Source: B33-G16 sp964611035 (GTDB lineage Bacteria; Desulfobacterota; DSM-4660; Desulfatiglandales; B25-G16). From it: DNA of 64,000 nt. Of this stretch, positions 1-8,597 are shown piece after piece; position 1 is the stretch's first letter, and each line of letters begins with the position of its first letter. The stretch spans positions 1 through 64,000 of the forward strand of contig CAZSWT010000004.1 in assembly GCA_964611035.1 (NCBI GenBank), written 5' to 3'. The translations under genes and the position numbers were made by a program. Below the pieces are notes generated by a model. The model made no database searches. It worked only from the letters and a program-made list of their open reading frames with translations, and was not told the DNA's origin.

Positions 1-117
1 TTTTTTATCTATTTTTTTAACAAAATTTGCAATTATTTACAAAAGCAATCCAGAAAAAAGCCAAAAAATATTTTCTCCCAGCTACCATTTTTTGCTATTC
101 TGAGTAATAATGATACG

Positions 118-372
118 GGTCAAATCTCCGTTTGACTCATGTTAATTGATTAAGCCACGCCCGAGGCGGGCAAGCCCGCCCAACAGATGGCGGGCAAGCC
201 CTCCAGAAATACGGCGGGTAAACGTTCCGGGAACTACGAAATGAAGGGCTTTGTCCCGACTTTTTGTGGACTGAATTACAGTCAGGCCTGCCCGCCAATC
301 TGCCACAAAGACGGCGGATAAAAATAACGGCGGATAAACTTTGAGCAGAAATCGGTAAATCTGATCTGAGAT
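118..372. repeat. Repeat family copy R1 with GC hairpins
   Basis: First copy of a repeat family found about eight times in the first 17 kb. It begins near a TCTCCGTTTGACTC word, has an AAATGAAGGGCTTTGTCCCG block, and carries short palindromic modules such as CCGCCACAAAGACGGCGGA. It ends with an AATCGGTAAATCTGATC word shared with copy R7. It encodes nothing credible. Confidence 0.85.
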
Positions 373-517
373 CATAAAAGGGGACATCCTCTACAACAAC
401 TTAAAAATGTAAAGTGAATATGAATTTGCGGCGAGCATTTTAGAGTAATTACATGGCAAATATAATAAACCTGACGAAATTCATTTAATCTACGAACTAT
501 AACACATAAAATATAGT

Positions 518-592
518 TTGACATGGAAAATAGTATATGCTATATGCAATTATTCATTGATTGTATGAAAAATAGCACATTTGGTATACTAT
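518..592 (+). promoter_or_regulatory. Promoter and inverted repeat of the AbiE operon
   Basis: TTGACA (518-523), a 17-bp spacer and TATATG (541-546) form a good sigma70-type promoter. ATAGTATA at 530-537 and its exact reverse complement at 585-592 flank the transcription start; the second arm overlaps the start codon. AbiEi antitoxins are known to autoregulate by binding inverted repeats, so this is a plausible operator. That role is inferred. Confidence 0.6.
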
Positions 593-1406
593 GAATACGC
601 TTACAGGCATAGGAAAAATTGATAGAGAAAGAATTGCAGCGATAATCCGAGGCACAAAAGGCACAATATCTACTGCTGAAGCTGCCGGGATTTTAAATGT
701 TGTATCCACAGATGCTTCAAAAATGCTTTCAAGGTGGACAAAAAAGGGCTGGATGTCACGGGTGCATAGAGGGCTGTATATCCCTGTGCCTTTAGAATCA
801 CGAACAGCGGATGTGCCGCTTGAAGATCCGTGGCTTATTGCTGAACGTCTTTTTGCACCATGTTATATTGGCGGCTGGAGTGCTGCGGAATATCTGGATC
901 TAACTGAGCAGATTTTCAGTACTGTTATGGTTATGACTGTTCAAAAACCAAGAGACCGTACCCTGAAAATAAAAGAAACAGTCTTTATGCTGCGCACTGT
1001 TTCTGAAAAGGCATTATTCGGTCTCAAGCCCGTATGGCGTGGGCAGGTAAAAATATCAATATCCGATCCCACACGAACAATACTCGATATGCTAAGCGAT
1101 CCGGTTCTCGGGGGAGGGATTCGTTCAACAAAAGATATGTTCACTAATTACATGCGCTCCGAAAATAAAAACCTTGAAATGCTTATCGAATATTCAGAAC
1201 GGTTGGGAAACGGCGCTGTTTTCAAACGTCTTGGATTTCTGCTCGAATTGATCACGCCTGATGAAACCAGGATTATTGATCAATGCCGTTCAAGACTGAC
1301 TACAGGTAATGCAAAGCTTGATCCAAATATCAACAATGCAAAATTGATAACCCGCTGGCGTCTGTGGGTACCGGAAAACTGGAAAAGGATGTCTCAGGTT
1401 GATTGA
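591..1406 (+). CDS. AbiEi-type antitoxin / transcriptional regulator
   Basis: 271 aa. An N-terminal winged-helix segment (about residues 15-70, with a TAEAAGILN recognition-type helix) is followed by an AbiEi-like C-terminal domain with conserved text around WSAAEYLDL and SDPTRTILDML. In type IV AbiE systems this protein represses the operon and counteracts the toxin. The toxin gene follows with an 8-bp overlap, the usual antitoxin-toxin order. The start codon lies 37-45 bases after the predicted transcription start with no strong ribosome site. The family is recognised from the domain pattern; activity is inferred. Confidence 0.85.
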   Translation: MNTLTGIGKIDRERIAAIIRGTKGTISTAEAAGILNVVSTDASKMLSRWTKKGWMSRVHRGLYIPVPLESRTADVPLEDPWLIAERLFAPCYIGGWSAAEYLDLTEQIFSTVMVMTVQKPRDRTLKIKETVFMLRTVSEKALFGLKPVWRGQVKISISDPTRTILDMLSDPVLGGGIRSTKDMFTNYMRSENKNLEMLIEYSERLGNGAVFKRLGFLLELITPDETRIIDQCRSRLTTGNAKLDPNINNAKLITRWRLWVPENWKRMSQVD

Positions 1407-2829
1407 CAAGTCAGAAATAATGGATTTCTCCAGGGAGTTTGGCCTGGCTGCAAATGTTATTGAGAAAGATTATGTGCTAGGTTGGATACTTGCTGGCATA
1501 TCCAATCATAATGAAACAGGATCGAGCTGGATATTCAAAGGTGGTATATGCTTAAAGAAGTGCTATTTTGAGACCTACCGGTTTTCCGAAGATTTGGATT
1601 TCACTATCCCCGACCCTGCTCACCTCGATAAGTACTTTCTTGTAAAATGCTTCAGAGAGATCGCAGAATGGGTTTATAATTCCGCAGGCATTGAAATCCC
1701 GCAAGAGTTAATAAACTTTGATGTTTATGATAACAATCGTGGCGGTATGTCTGCCCAGGGTCGGATTGGTTATCGTGGTCCCATGCAAAAAAGAGGTGAT
1801 CTTCCCCGCATCAAGTTGGATTTAACCAATGATGAAATTCTTGTACTGGAACCTTCATTAACAGAAGTTCACCACCCCTATTCAGATATACCAGATAAAG
1901 GCATTCAGATCAGGGGATACTGTTTTGAAGAAGTGTTCGCAGAAAAGATCAGGGCATTGGCAGAACGAGAACGGCCTAGGGATTTATATGATGTGGTTCA
2001 TTTATATCGCCATGATGAACTAAAACCTGATCAGTCACTTATCCTAAGTACCGTTGAGAAAAAATGTGAATTTAAAAAAATTCCGGTTCCAACAATGGAC
2101 ACATTTAAGAACCGTTCTGAGCATGAAGAACTTGAAGCGGAATGGGGAAATATGCTCGCTCATCAATTACCTGCACTACCTCCTTTCGAGCAGTTCTGGG
2201 GAGAGTTGCCGGAAGTAATGGAATGGTTGCATGGTGCCATTGTAAAGGTTGTGAAAGAAGCTATTCCATTAGGAAAAGTGTTAATCGATGAGACATGGCA
2301 GCCACCTTCAATGGCCCAGGTGTGGCATACTAAAGCACCGCTTGAGAAAATCCGCTTTGCAGCAATAAACAGGCTTTGTGTTAACTTGTACTATAAAAAT
2401 AGTTATCGCTTGATAGAGCCATATTCATTGCGACGTTCTAAAGCAGGAGATCTTCTACTTTTTGCTTTAAGACACAAAACAGGCAAATGGCGAGCGTATC
2501 GAATCGATAGGATTCAGTCTGCTGATGTTACAAATACAACTTTTATCCCAAGACATCCCATTGAACTAACCTCGGTCGGTCCAATGTCTGCACCCATGTT
2601 AACTCGTAGCTCTGATGGGTTTTCAATTTTCAGTCCAAACATAAAAAGTCCAACAGTAAAACACTCCAAATCAAGAAGACCGAGCTTAGAGCCAAGACAT
2701 GTTTTTAAATGCGCTGTTTGTGGAAAACAATTTACCCATAAAACCTATAATAGCATTTTAAATCCACATAAAAATAAGCAAGGTTATCCATGTCCCGGTC
2801 GAACAGGAGTTTTTATAAAGACAAAATGA
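1399..2829 (+). CDS. AbiEii/AbiGii nucleotidyltransferase toxin with WYL-like and zinc-finger-like C-terminus
   Basis: 476 aa from a TTG start inside the antitoxin gene. The nucleotidyltransferase core is at residues 47-69 (FKGG, then RFSEDLDFTI), with the family RDLYD motif at 194-198. The protein is longer than usual AbiEii toxins (around 300 aa). Residues about 315-385 (RLIEPYSLR, then WRAYRIDRI) resemble a WYL ligand-sensing domain. The last 45 residues hold a CAVCG pair (C438, C441) with a later His and Cys, like a small zinc finger. AbiEii enzymes transfer nucleotides to RNA targets. The added domains suggest ligand or nucleic-acid sensing within the toxin. Confidence 0.85.
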   Translation: MIDKSEIMDFSREFGLAANVIEKDYVLGWILAGISNHNETGSSWIFKGGICLKKCYFETYRFSEDLDFTIPDPAHLDKYFLVKCFREIAEWVYNSAGIEIPQELINFDVYDNNRGGMSAQGRIGYRGPMQKRGDLPRIKLDLTNDEILVLEPSLTEVHHPYSDIPDKGIQIRGYCFEEVFAEKIRALAERERPRDLYDVVHLYRHDELKPDQSLILSTVEKKCEFKKIPVPTMDTFKNRSEHEELEAEWGNMLAHQLPALPPFEQFWGELPEVMEWLHGAIVKVVKEAIPLGKVLIDETWQPPSMAQVWHTKAPLEKIRFAAINRLCVNLYYKNSYRLIEPYSLRRSKAGDLLLFALRHKTGKWRAYRIDRIQSADVTNTTFIPRHPIELTSVGPMSAPMLTRSSDGFSIFSPNIKSPTVKHSKSRRPSLEPRHVFKCAVCGKQFTHKTYNSILNPHKNKQGYPCPGRTGVFIKTK

Positions 2830-2867
2830 AGAGGGGTCAAAACCTTAACATTTTACAAAAAAGATAG

Positions 2868-3195
2868 TGGCAAGAGGTCTCCGTTTGACTCTTGTTATGT
2901 CTTTAAACGTTCTATGGGATATCAAATGAAGGGATTTACCCCGACCGCAGAAAGCTACGGCTTTAGTCCCGTCCCGACTTTTTGTGGTCGGGATTGTGAT
3001 CGGGATTATGGTCGGGCCTGCCCGCCATCGGCTTCGCCTTCAGGCGAGGCGGGCGGGTCGCTCTCGCTTAGGCGAGGCGTGCAGCGCAGGCGCTCGCGCC
3101 GCGTGCGGGCGGGATGTCCTGCTACTAAGTCTCGCCATTCGCAAAACGAATCGGCGAAACTAAGTGGTGCTGCGAGGATCCACGAAATTTCATAG
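2868..3195. repeat. Repeat family copy R2
   Basis: Same TCTCCGTTTGACTC start word as R1, then AAATGAAGGG, a CCCGACTTTTTGTGG block and a long GC-rich tail with GCCTGCCCGCC and CAGGCGAGGCGGGCGGG hairpins. It separates the AbiE pair from the next ATPase gene. Apparent open frames here come from the GC bias. Confidence 0.8.
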
Positions 3196-3230
3196 ATTTT
3201 GAAACAGTGCATGTCACCTTGAAGATTCTG

Positions 3231-3257
3231 TTGACAATACAGAGATTTCAATATAAA
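3231..3257 (+). promoter_or_regulatory. Promoter placing the start of transcription at the ATG
   Basis: TTGACA at 3231-3236 and TATAAA at 3252-3257 (15-bp spacer) lie just 8 bases before the ATG at 3266. No Shine-Dalgarno sequence can fit, so the mRNA is probably leaderless. The second ATPase of this family (12634) has the same layout. Confidence 0.55.
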
Positions 3258-3265
3258 CTCTCCCC

Positions 3266-4429
3266 ATGATCCAGCGCTACCAAGAAATCAAAATATTAGG
3301 GCAATTGCTCAAACGGTTTCCTGTTGTAGGGATTGTCGGAGCTCGCCAAGTAGGTAAAACAACTCTGGCACGGAGTTTCATCGATAGAATTGATAAGCCC
3401 ACATCATACTTTGATCTTGAAAACCCGGAAGACCTGGCACGACTCGCAGATCCCATGCTCGCCCTGAAGGATCTGAAGGGATTGGTCGTCATCGACGAGG
3501 TACAACGGTTTCCCAATTTATTTCCAGTGCTGCGGGTACTGGTGGACAGGCCGCGCGGGCAGTGCCGTTTTTTAATTCTCGGCAGTGCATCTCCAAGGCT
3601 CTTACGCCAGAGCTCGGAAACACTTGCGGGGCGAATATTTTACCACCAGCTCAATGGTTTTACGATGGATGAGATTGGGCCGGAAAATCATATGCGATTA
3701 TGGTTGCGAGGCGGGTTCCCACGATCGTATCTGACCCGGACTCACACCGAAAGTGATGAGTGGCGGCGGGGATTTATTAGGACTTTCCTTGAGAGAGACC
3801 TCCCGCAGCTAGGAATCACCATTCGTTCAACGACCTTGAATCGTTTCTGGCGTATGCTTGCCCACTACCATGGTCAAATTTGGAATTCATCTGAATTCGC
3901 ACGCTCTTTCGGGGTAGCAGATACGACTGTCAGAAATTATTTAGATCTTATGACTTCAGCACTTATCATCCGGCAACTACCACCATGGCATGAAAATATA
4001 TCCAAGCGCCAAGTAAAGGCGCCCAAAATATATATAGCTGATTCAGGGTTGTTTCATAGTCTGCTGAATCTCAAGACCTTCAGGGATCTCGAGGGACACC
4101 CAAAATTGGGTGCATCGTGGGAAGGATTTATTATTCAGCAAATTATCCGCCAGTCCGGAGCGCATACCGACGAGTGCTTTTTCTGGGCAACACATGCAGG
4201 CGCTGAGCTGGACCTACTTGTCATTAGAGGGCAGCAAAGGTTGGGCTTTGAAATTAAGCGCACCAGTTCACCACAGATAACCCCCTCGATGCGGATTGCT
4301 CTGAGCGATTTAAAGCTCAATCGTTTGGATGTAGTGCATGCCGGAGAGGCAACCTTTCCATTGGATAAGAAAATTCGCGCGGTAGCTCTTATACGACTGC
4401 TTGATGATGTTAAGCCTCTGCCTTATTGA
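3266..4429 (+). CDS. AAA ATPase with DUF4143 domain
   Basis: 387 aa. Walker A is GARQVGKTT near residue 25 and Walker B is VVIDEVQRFP near residue 73, followed by the LILGSASP sensor motif. The C-terminal DUF4143 half contains ASWEGFIIQQI and an AELDLLVI...FEIKR pattern typical of the PD-(D/E)xK-like fold. These 380-440 aa ATPases are widespread in accessory DNA of bacteria and archaea; their function is unknown. The gene stands alone between repeats R2 and R3. A paralogue of the same family is at 12634-13938. Confidence 0.88.
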   Translation: MIQRYQEIKILGQLLKRFPVVGIVGARQVGKTTLARSFIDRIDKPTSYFDLENPEDLARLADPMLALKDLKGLVVIDEVQRFPNLFPVLRVLVDRPRGQCRFLILGSASPRLLRQSSETLAGRIFYHQLNGFTMDEIGPENHMRLWLRGGFPRSYLTRTHTESDEWRRGFIRTFLERDLPQLGITIRSTTLNRFWRMLAHYHGQIWNSSEFARSFGVADTTVRNYLDLMTSALIIRQLPPWHENISKRQVKAPKIYIADSGLFHSLLNLKTFRDLEGHPKLGASWEGFIIQQIIRQSGAHTDECFFWATHAGAELDLLVIRGQQRLGFEIKRTSSPQITPSMRIALSDLKLNRLDVVHAGEATFPLDKKIRAVALIRLLDDVKPLPY

Positions 4430-4469
4430 AGCGGGACATCCTTAGGAAACTTAGCTGAAAGAATTTGGG

Positions 4470-4745
4470 GTCAAACCCTCCAGTGAAAGGGGTCAGGTCT
4501 CCGTTTGACTTATGTTAACTCAGTGGGCGTTTCGGGAATACCAAATGAAGGTCTTTTGCCCTGACATTTTGTGGTCGGGATGTCGTGGTCCATCGGTGTC
4601 ATGGATAATGATTGGTTTGAATTTCTCGCCCAGCAGCCACTTTTACCTAAAACACCCCGCCCGAAACACGGCGGGCAAGCCCGACAATCCGCCACAAAGA
4701 CGGCGGACAAGAAAACGGCGGATAAACCTTGATCGATAAATCTTC
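4470..4745. repeat. Repeat family copy R3 (most complete copy)
   Basis: Contains all modules in order: TCTCCGTTTGACTT, AAATGAAGG, TTTTGTGGTCGGGAT, GGATAATGATTGGTTTG, CCAGCAGCCACTTTTACC, then GC hairpins such as CCGCCACAAAGACGGCGGA. It sits between the ATPase gene and the C_GCAxxG_C_C gene. Confidence 0.85.
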
Positions 4746-5550
4746 ATGGATTACATTATTGCATGACCCTTTCATCGTCTTCCATAAACCCTGTGCCATA
4801 GCCACCTTCTTTTATTTTTTATCTTTCTGGCGATCCATCTCGTCTATTATTATCTCTGTAGCGAGCCTGGCAGAGGTGCCAACGACCTTTGAACAATGAT
4901 CAATCATACCATACTCAGTGGCTTGTTTCAGCTCAGATGGGTTATATAGATTAAAGGTTCTGCCCATGAGGCTCTTCTGTATGTCATAGCATCTGCATCT
5001 CCCATATTTCTCAACAAATCTATCATGCAGTCTTTTGGTCAGTATATAGGAAGTCATGGGTTTCATCATGTCAGAAAAGTCTTTCTTTTTCCTGCCAAAG
5101 AGATAACCTATGACCATTGCCCCGCCAACAAGTGCACCACAGGCTCCATCTCCTGTTAGTCCCAATCCGTCTGCAAGCCCACTTGCACTGCGAAATACAT
5201 CATCATTTTCGATGCCTAAGGCCTCAAAGATGCCAGCAATGGTGGTCTGGGCACACCCTGTACATTTTCTCTCGTAGTTTCGCGCAGACTCAAATGCCTT
5301 TTCTAATATAACATCCCGCGACTTTTCCATGGAGACTCCTTTTAATTATAAAATCGGGCTCATGTCCTGAATCGTGAAAATTAACGATGCGCCCCTTTTG
5401 CTTCCGTAATTCCAAAATAGCAGCCCCGGTTTAGATAACAACACAAATATCCGTCATAGTATTTCCTTTCAGGTGTAATGGGCCGTCTTAGAATACAGTA
5501 GCCACCAGTTATTCGTCAAGCTGTGATGCCTTGACACAATGAAGAACGTT
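4722..5550. repeat. Segmental duplication, copy A (with 14184-15014)
   Basis: About 830 bp matching 14184-15014 in the same orientation. The coding part differs at only 2 of 519 bases. By hand alignment the downstream flank is about 86% and the upstream flank about 90% identical. Both copies directly follow a GC-hairpin repeat. Confidence 0.9.
4812..5330 (-). CDS. C_GCAxxG_C_C family putative redox protein, copy A
   Basis: 172 aa. Motifs are CTGCAQTT (C_GCA) near residue 22, GDGACGALVGGAMVIGY near 80, and a later RCRCYDIQ. This is the family signature for small cysteine proteins, thought to bind a metal or cluster or to be redox active; they are common in anaerobes. The gene has a GGAG-type ribosome site just upstream (GGAGTCTCC before ATG). 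Copy B at 14276-14794 differs by one residue (Arg17 here, Leu17 there) and one silent base. Precise function is unknown. Confidence 0.85.
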   Translation of the reverse strand: MEKSRDVILEKAFESARNYERKCTGCAQTTIAGIFEALGIENDDVFRSASGLADGLGLTGDGACGALVGGAMVIGYLFGRKKKDFSDMMKPMTSYILTKRLHDRFVEKYGRCRCYDIQKSLMGRTFNLYNPSELKQATEYGMIDHCSKVVGTSARLATEIIIDEMDRQKDKK

Positions 5551-6010
5551 GAAGCGGGAAGCTCTTAAATTTCTAAATATAAAACTATAGCTCAGGGATT
5601 GAATCTTAGTGAATTTGGGGTCAAACCCCAGTTAAATACGCTACGCTTGTTTTCTCCGAAAAATTTAACGGGGTAAACCTGAACTATTAACTAAGGAAAG
5701 GTCTTTAATATTCACGTCGACACAGAGAATGGTGAAGAATAAAGATCTAATCCCACTCCTTTTCTAATACTTGGTATTTTGCATCCGTTTTCTCTACCTA
5801 ATAATTCAGTCTTGACTTTTGTTTCCCTTGTGGCATCATAAACGATAACAAATTTCAAAATCTCTACTATTTATTTTTCCTATGGAGAAACCACTCAAAA
5901 TGTGCATGCCATGCTCCTCGCAGAACCTTATTTTGTTCTGTTGGGAGCCTAAAGTGCAACCTGCAAGAGTTACTAACCACATCTAACCCTTAAACAAAAG
6001 GAGGCAAATC
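5551..6010 (+). other. Intergenic region with duplicated leader (5771-5839)
   Basis: No credible gene. The 69 bases at 5771-5839 are nearly identical to 8598-8666 and hold a TTGACT -35-like word. A strong AAAGGAGGCAAATC ribosome site precedes the secreted-protein gene at 6011, so this block probably holds that gene's promoter. Confidence 0.5.
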
Positions 6011-6517
6011 ATGAAGAAGATAATTTTGACATCAGTACTGGCCATAGCTGTGTTGATATCTTTTGCGCCGTTCTCCAATGCTGAGATGGCAAAGGAAGGT
6101 TCGGCTTCAGGTATACAATACGTAATTACGAAGTTTACCGTTCTCCCTATGGGAAAAGGAGTTGTTCAAATAAATTACGAGGGTTGGGGCATCTTCCGGA
6201 TCGACACCGGAAAGGGACTGCTACACAATGCGTCTACTCGCGTTGTAGGTGGGCTTCTCGCTGTTAAAGGAGTCTACAAAAACGATTCTGGCATGGTCTC
6301 CCTTACCCGCCCAGATGGGGACCAAGTATTTATGACGTACAAGACCTCTGGTGTGATCGGAAAATCCGGCAAGGGTACCTTTACCTATATTGGTGGCACT
6401 GGAAAATGTGTTGGTATACAGGGCGGTGGTGAATTTACCAGACATATGTTGCGTCCCCCAGCCAAGGGGTTTGGTGCGAGCTTCAGCGTATCTAAAGGCA
6501 ATTGGAAAATACCCTGA
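6011..6517 (+). CDS. Secreted beta-barrel-like protein (allene oxide cyclase/DUF3224-like pattern)
   Basis: 168 aa with a clear signal peptide: MKK, a hydrophobic stretch, cleavage near SNAEM. The mature part is rich in Gly and beta strands. Its GKGTFTYIGGTGKCVGIQGG segment resembles small lipocalin-like barrels of the allene oxide cyclase/DUF3224 type. The gene has a strong ribosome site and probably acts in the periplasm or outside. A truncated look-alike leader at 8598-8764 suggests a lost second copy. The family assignment is tentative. Confidence 0.6.
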   Translation: MKKIILTSVLAIAVLISFAPFSNAEMAKEGSASGIQYVITKFTVLPMGKGVVQINYEGWGIFRIDTGKGLLHNASTRVVGGLLAVKGVYKNDSGMVSLTRPDGDQVFMTYKTSGVIGKSGKGTFTYIGGTGKCVGIQGGGEFTRHMLRPPAKGFGASFSVSKGNWKIP

Positions 6518-6613
6518 ATTGAGTGACCAGGCACAACCTAGGTGTGAACAGGAGAGGCAGGGTCAAACGGCGAGCCGATCGCTTAACGTGTTGAAAACTT
6601 CTTAACATTTGTC

Positions 6614-6649
6614 TCCCTATCGGGTAGAATCTGATAGAGGGATTTTTTT
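6614..6649 (+). terminator. Rho-independent terminator inside the MITE
   Basis: TCCCTATC pairs with GATAGAGGGA (one bulged base), followed by TTTTTTT. It lies about 100 bases after the secreted-protein gene and probably ends its transcript. Confidence 0.7.
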
Positions 6650-6814
6650 GCTCAAAGGACCACCTGCAGGGAACATTGGAAAGTAAAGTTTTTGCAATAA
6701 GTTATGACGATTCTTTAATCTAACTGCTGTTTTTAGGATTATCAGTAACAAAGCTGCTTAGAATTTTTCAGTCAGTATAGCATCTGCCCGTTGCGGAAGA
6801 TTTCTTCCAGAAAG

Positions 6815-6850
6815 AAAAGGACCGCTGATACTCAGTCAGCAGTCCTTTTT
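6815..6850. terminator. Bidirectional hairpin terminator inside the MITE
   Basis: AAAAGGACCGCTGA pairs with TCAGCAGTCCTTTT around a 7-base loop. An A-tract precedes and a T-tract follows, so it can act in either direction. Confidence 0.65.
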
Positions 6851-6938
6851 CACTTTTCTTCAACACGTTAAGCGATCGGCTCGGGTCAAACGGCTCTGCC
6901 TTTTCTTTGTTGAATCTCAAAATACTGGGACTTCCGGG

Positions 6939-6985
6939 ACGTTGTTGACCCCGGTTAAATAAAATCAATGACAATTTAATTAGGC
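6939..6985. repeat. Hairpin repeat, copy 1 (with 15009-15058)
   Basis: ACGTTGTTGA, then CCGGTTAAAT and AATTTAATTAGG form a small stem. The same sequence with better pairing (CTGGTTAAAT / ATTTAACCAG) occurs at 15009-15058. Confidence 0.65.
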
Positions 6986-7251
6986 CTCGATGCTCCGACC
7001 CCGAGGGTCGGGATCCTCCACAGGCGGATAAATCTTCGCTTCGCTACGACACGCTATATTGAATAACTCTAAATTAATCTGGGGTCAAGCCCGCCCTAAA
7101 ACTAGCGGACAAGCCCTCCAGAGGCACTCGATCTATTGAAATTTGCCATGAAAACCTCATTTGGTCAATTCAACCATCAAAAATCATGAATGATACTTGA
7201 CACGTTACAAGTTACACATTATAATATTCTAAGAAAAAATGAGAATAGTGA

Positions 7252-7530
7252 ATGATCACATCTTTCAAGCATAAAGGTTTGGAAAAATTTTTTCGTAACG
7301 ATGACCGAAGCCATATTAACCAACAATACGCATCTAAGCTTGCCAGAATTTTAGACCGTTTAGATGCATCCGTAAGACCTCAGGATATGAATTTACCTGG
7401 TTACAAGCTCCATATGCTTTCTGGTAAGGGAAAAGGGGTATGGTCAGTATGGGTTACCGGCAATTGGCGAGTCACGTTTCAGTTTGATGGTCCTGATGCA
7501 GTGGCCGTTGATTATAGAGATTATCATTAA
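7252..7530 (+). CDS. higB: HigB-type toxin of a RelE-like toxin-antitoxin pair
   Basis: 92 aa matching the HigB (RelE/ParE superfamily) pattern: an FKHKGLEKFF start, NLPGYKLHMLSGKGKGVWSV in the middle and a VDYRDYH end. HigB toxins are ribosome-dependent mRNA interferases. The antitoxin follows 17 bases later, the toxin-first order typical of higBA. The start is ATG preceded by an AGAATAGTG stretch with only a weak ribosome site. Confidence 0.93.
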   Translation: MITSFKHKGLEKFFRNDDRSHINQQYASKLARILDRLDASVRPQDMNLPGYKLHMLSGKGKGVWSVWVTGNWRVTFQFDGPDAVAVDYRDYH

Positions 7531-7547
7531 TAAAAGGAGAGCTTTCA

Positions 7548-7841
7548 ATGACTGACATCAGAAAACCTACCCATCCTGGAGAAATTTTGCGAGAGGATGT
7601 TATTAAGCCTCTTGGTTTAACAGTTACGGAAGCGGCAAAACGCTTGGGAGTCACTCGAAAGACACTGTCAGCATTACTTAATTGCAGAGCATCAATGAGT
7701 CCGGAAATGGCAGTGAGGGTAAGTAAGGCAACAAAGACATCCCCTGAAAGCTGGTTATACATGCAGGCAAAATTAGACCTATGGATTGCCGAACAAAGGC
7801 CTCCCAGGGTTGAGGAATTTGGAGAGGTTGCCAGGGCCTAA
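7548..7841 (+). CDS. higA: HigA antitoxin, XRE-family HTH
   Basis: 97 aa. It has the HPGEILREDVIKPLGLTV start diagnostic for HigA, followed by a helix-turn-helix (VTEAAKRLGVTRKTLSALLN) and an SWLYMQAKLDLW tail. It binds HigB and represses the operon. An AAAAGGAGAGC ribosome site lies upstream. Confidence 0.95.
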   Translation: MTDIRKPTHPGEILREDVIKPLGLTVTEAAKRLGVTRKTLSALLNCRASMSPEMAVRVSKATKTSPESWLYMQAKLDLWIAEQRPPRVEEFGEVARA

Positions 7842-7900
7842 GTATATTTATAAATTCGATAGATGGAAGAGCTTTTGTTCAGGTGGAGGTAAAGGAGACC

Positions 7901-8110
7901 ATGTTACAACGCAATCAGGAGCTCATTGATCAGTTTAACAGTGATGAACACCGCTATCGGCAGCGGCAGTTGCGGAAGCAGAAGCGACGTCTGCGATTCC
8001 CAAAGCTGGGCGAGTTCCGTCACCTGATCTTGGACCTCCGGGACAGAATGCGCGAGAGGCGCAGACCGGCAGACTGTATCAGCAGCAAATGGATTGGAGG
8101 GAGACTATGA
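7901..8110 (+). CDS. Small basic protein upstream of rhuM remnant
   Basis: 69 aa from the ATG at 7901, chosen because AAAGGAG lies directly before it; a GTG 18 bases upstream is possible. It is very rich in Arg, Lys and Gln (RQRQLRKQKRRLRF). Its stop overlaps the next start as ATGA, so it is co-translated with the rhuM remnant. I do not recognise a family. It could be a truncated part of a restriction-associated operon. Confidence 0.45.
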   Translation: MLQRNQELIDQFNSDEHRYRQRQLRKQKRRLRFPKLGEFRHLILDLRDRMRERRRPADCISSKWIGGRL

Positions 8111-8403
8111 GGGAGGAGCCCTCTGCCAAGCCGAATAGCAATATTCTGCTTTACCAGACAGAAGATGGACAAACACGTGTTGAGGTGCGGCTTCAGGACG
8201 AAACTGTGTGGTTAAGCCAGAAGCTGATGGCGGACCTGTTCCAGAAGGATGTGCGGACGAACAATGAACACATCAAGAACATCCTTGCGGACAGGGAACA
8301 GGCTTCCGAGGCAACTATCCGGAAATTCCGGATAGTTCAGATCGAGGGCAAGCGGGAAGTCGCTCGTCCTGTGAAGGGGGACATTCATACAGAAAGTGCT
8401 TAA
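8107..8403 (+). pseudogene. rhuM (virulence RhuM family), N-terminal fragment cut by repeat R4
   Basis: Residues 12-88 follow the RhuM family closely (ILLYQTEDGQTRVEVRLQD, then VWLSQKLMADLFQKDVRT and IRKFRIVQIEGKREV). Intact members are about 330 aa. Homology stops at position 8373. The following bases match the left end of the repeat copy at 15171, so repeat R4 has replaced the rest of the gene. No RhuM sequence reappears beyond the repeat. Confidence 0.85.
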
Positions 8404-8575
8404 CGTTCCTTGAGGCAGTAAATGAAGGGCTTACCCCGACCGCATAAAGCCAGGGCTTTAGTCCCGTCCCGACTTTTTGTGGTTGGGATTAAGGTCGGAA
8501 TATCGGGCTCCATCGACGTTACGGATAATGATTGGTTTGCATTTCTCGCCCAGCAGCCAGGGATTGACTTAGATC
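8374..8575. repeat. Repeat family copy R4
   Basis: Starts with a GGGGACATTCATACAGAAA block shared with R7. It continues with AAATGAAGGGCTTACCCCG, CCGACTTTTTGTGG, GGATAATGATTGGTTTGC and CTCGCCCAGCAGCC. It lacks the GC-hairpin tail. Its left edge truncates rhuM. Confidence 0.8.
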
Positions 8576-8597
8576 TTACCGGTTGGTTTTTCAATAA

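Larger units (their letters stand above)
6560..6894. mobile_element. MITE with 24-bp terminal inverted repeats and 12-bp target duplication
   Basis: The element spans 6572-6882 (311 bp). Its ends are perfect 24-bp inverted repeats (6572-6595 and 6859-6882, beginning GAGCCGATCGCT). They are flanked by an exact 12-bp direct repeat GGGTCAAACGGC at 6560-6571 and 6883-6894. It has no transposase, so it must be mobilised in trans. It carries one hairpin terminator near each end. Confidence 0.88.

Noticed and set aside
2914..3251. Overlapping open frames on both strands rich in Arg, Pro and Gly
   Set aside because: Produced by GC-rich hairpins of repeat R2.
8400..8594. Minus-strand frame with an ARNANQSLSV motif that recurs in several repeat copies
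   Set aside because: It follows the repeat family, changes frame between copies and has no ribosome site; it is repeat DNA that happens to be open.
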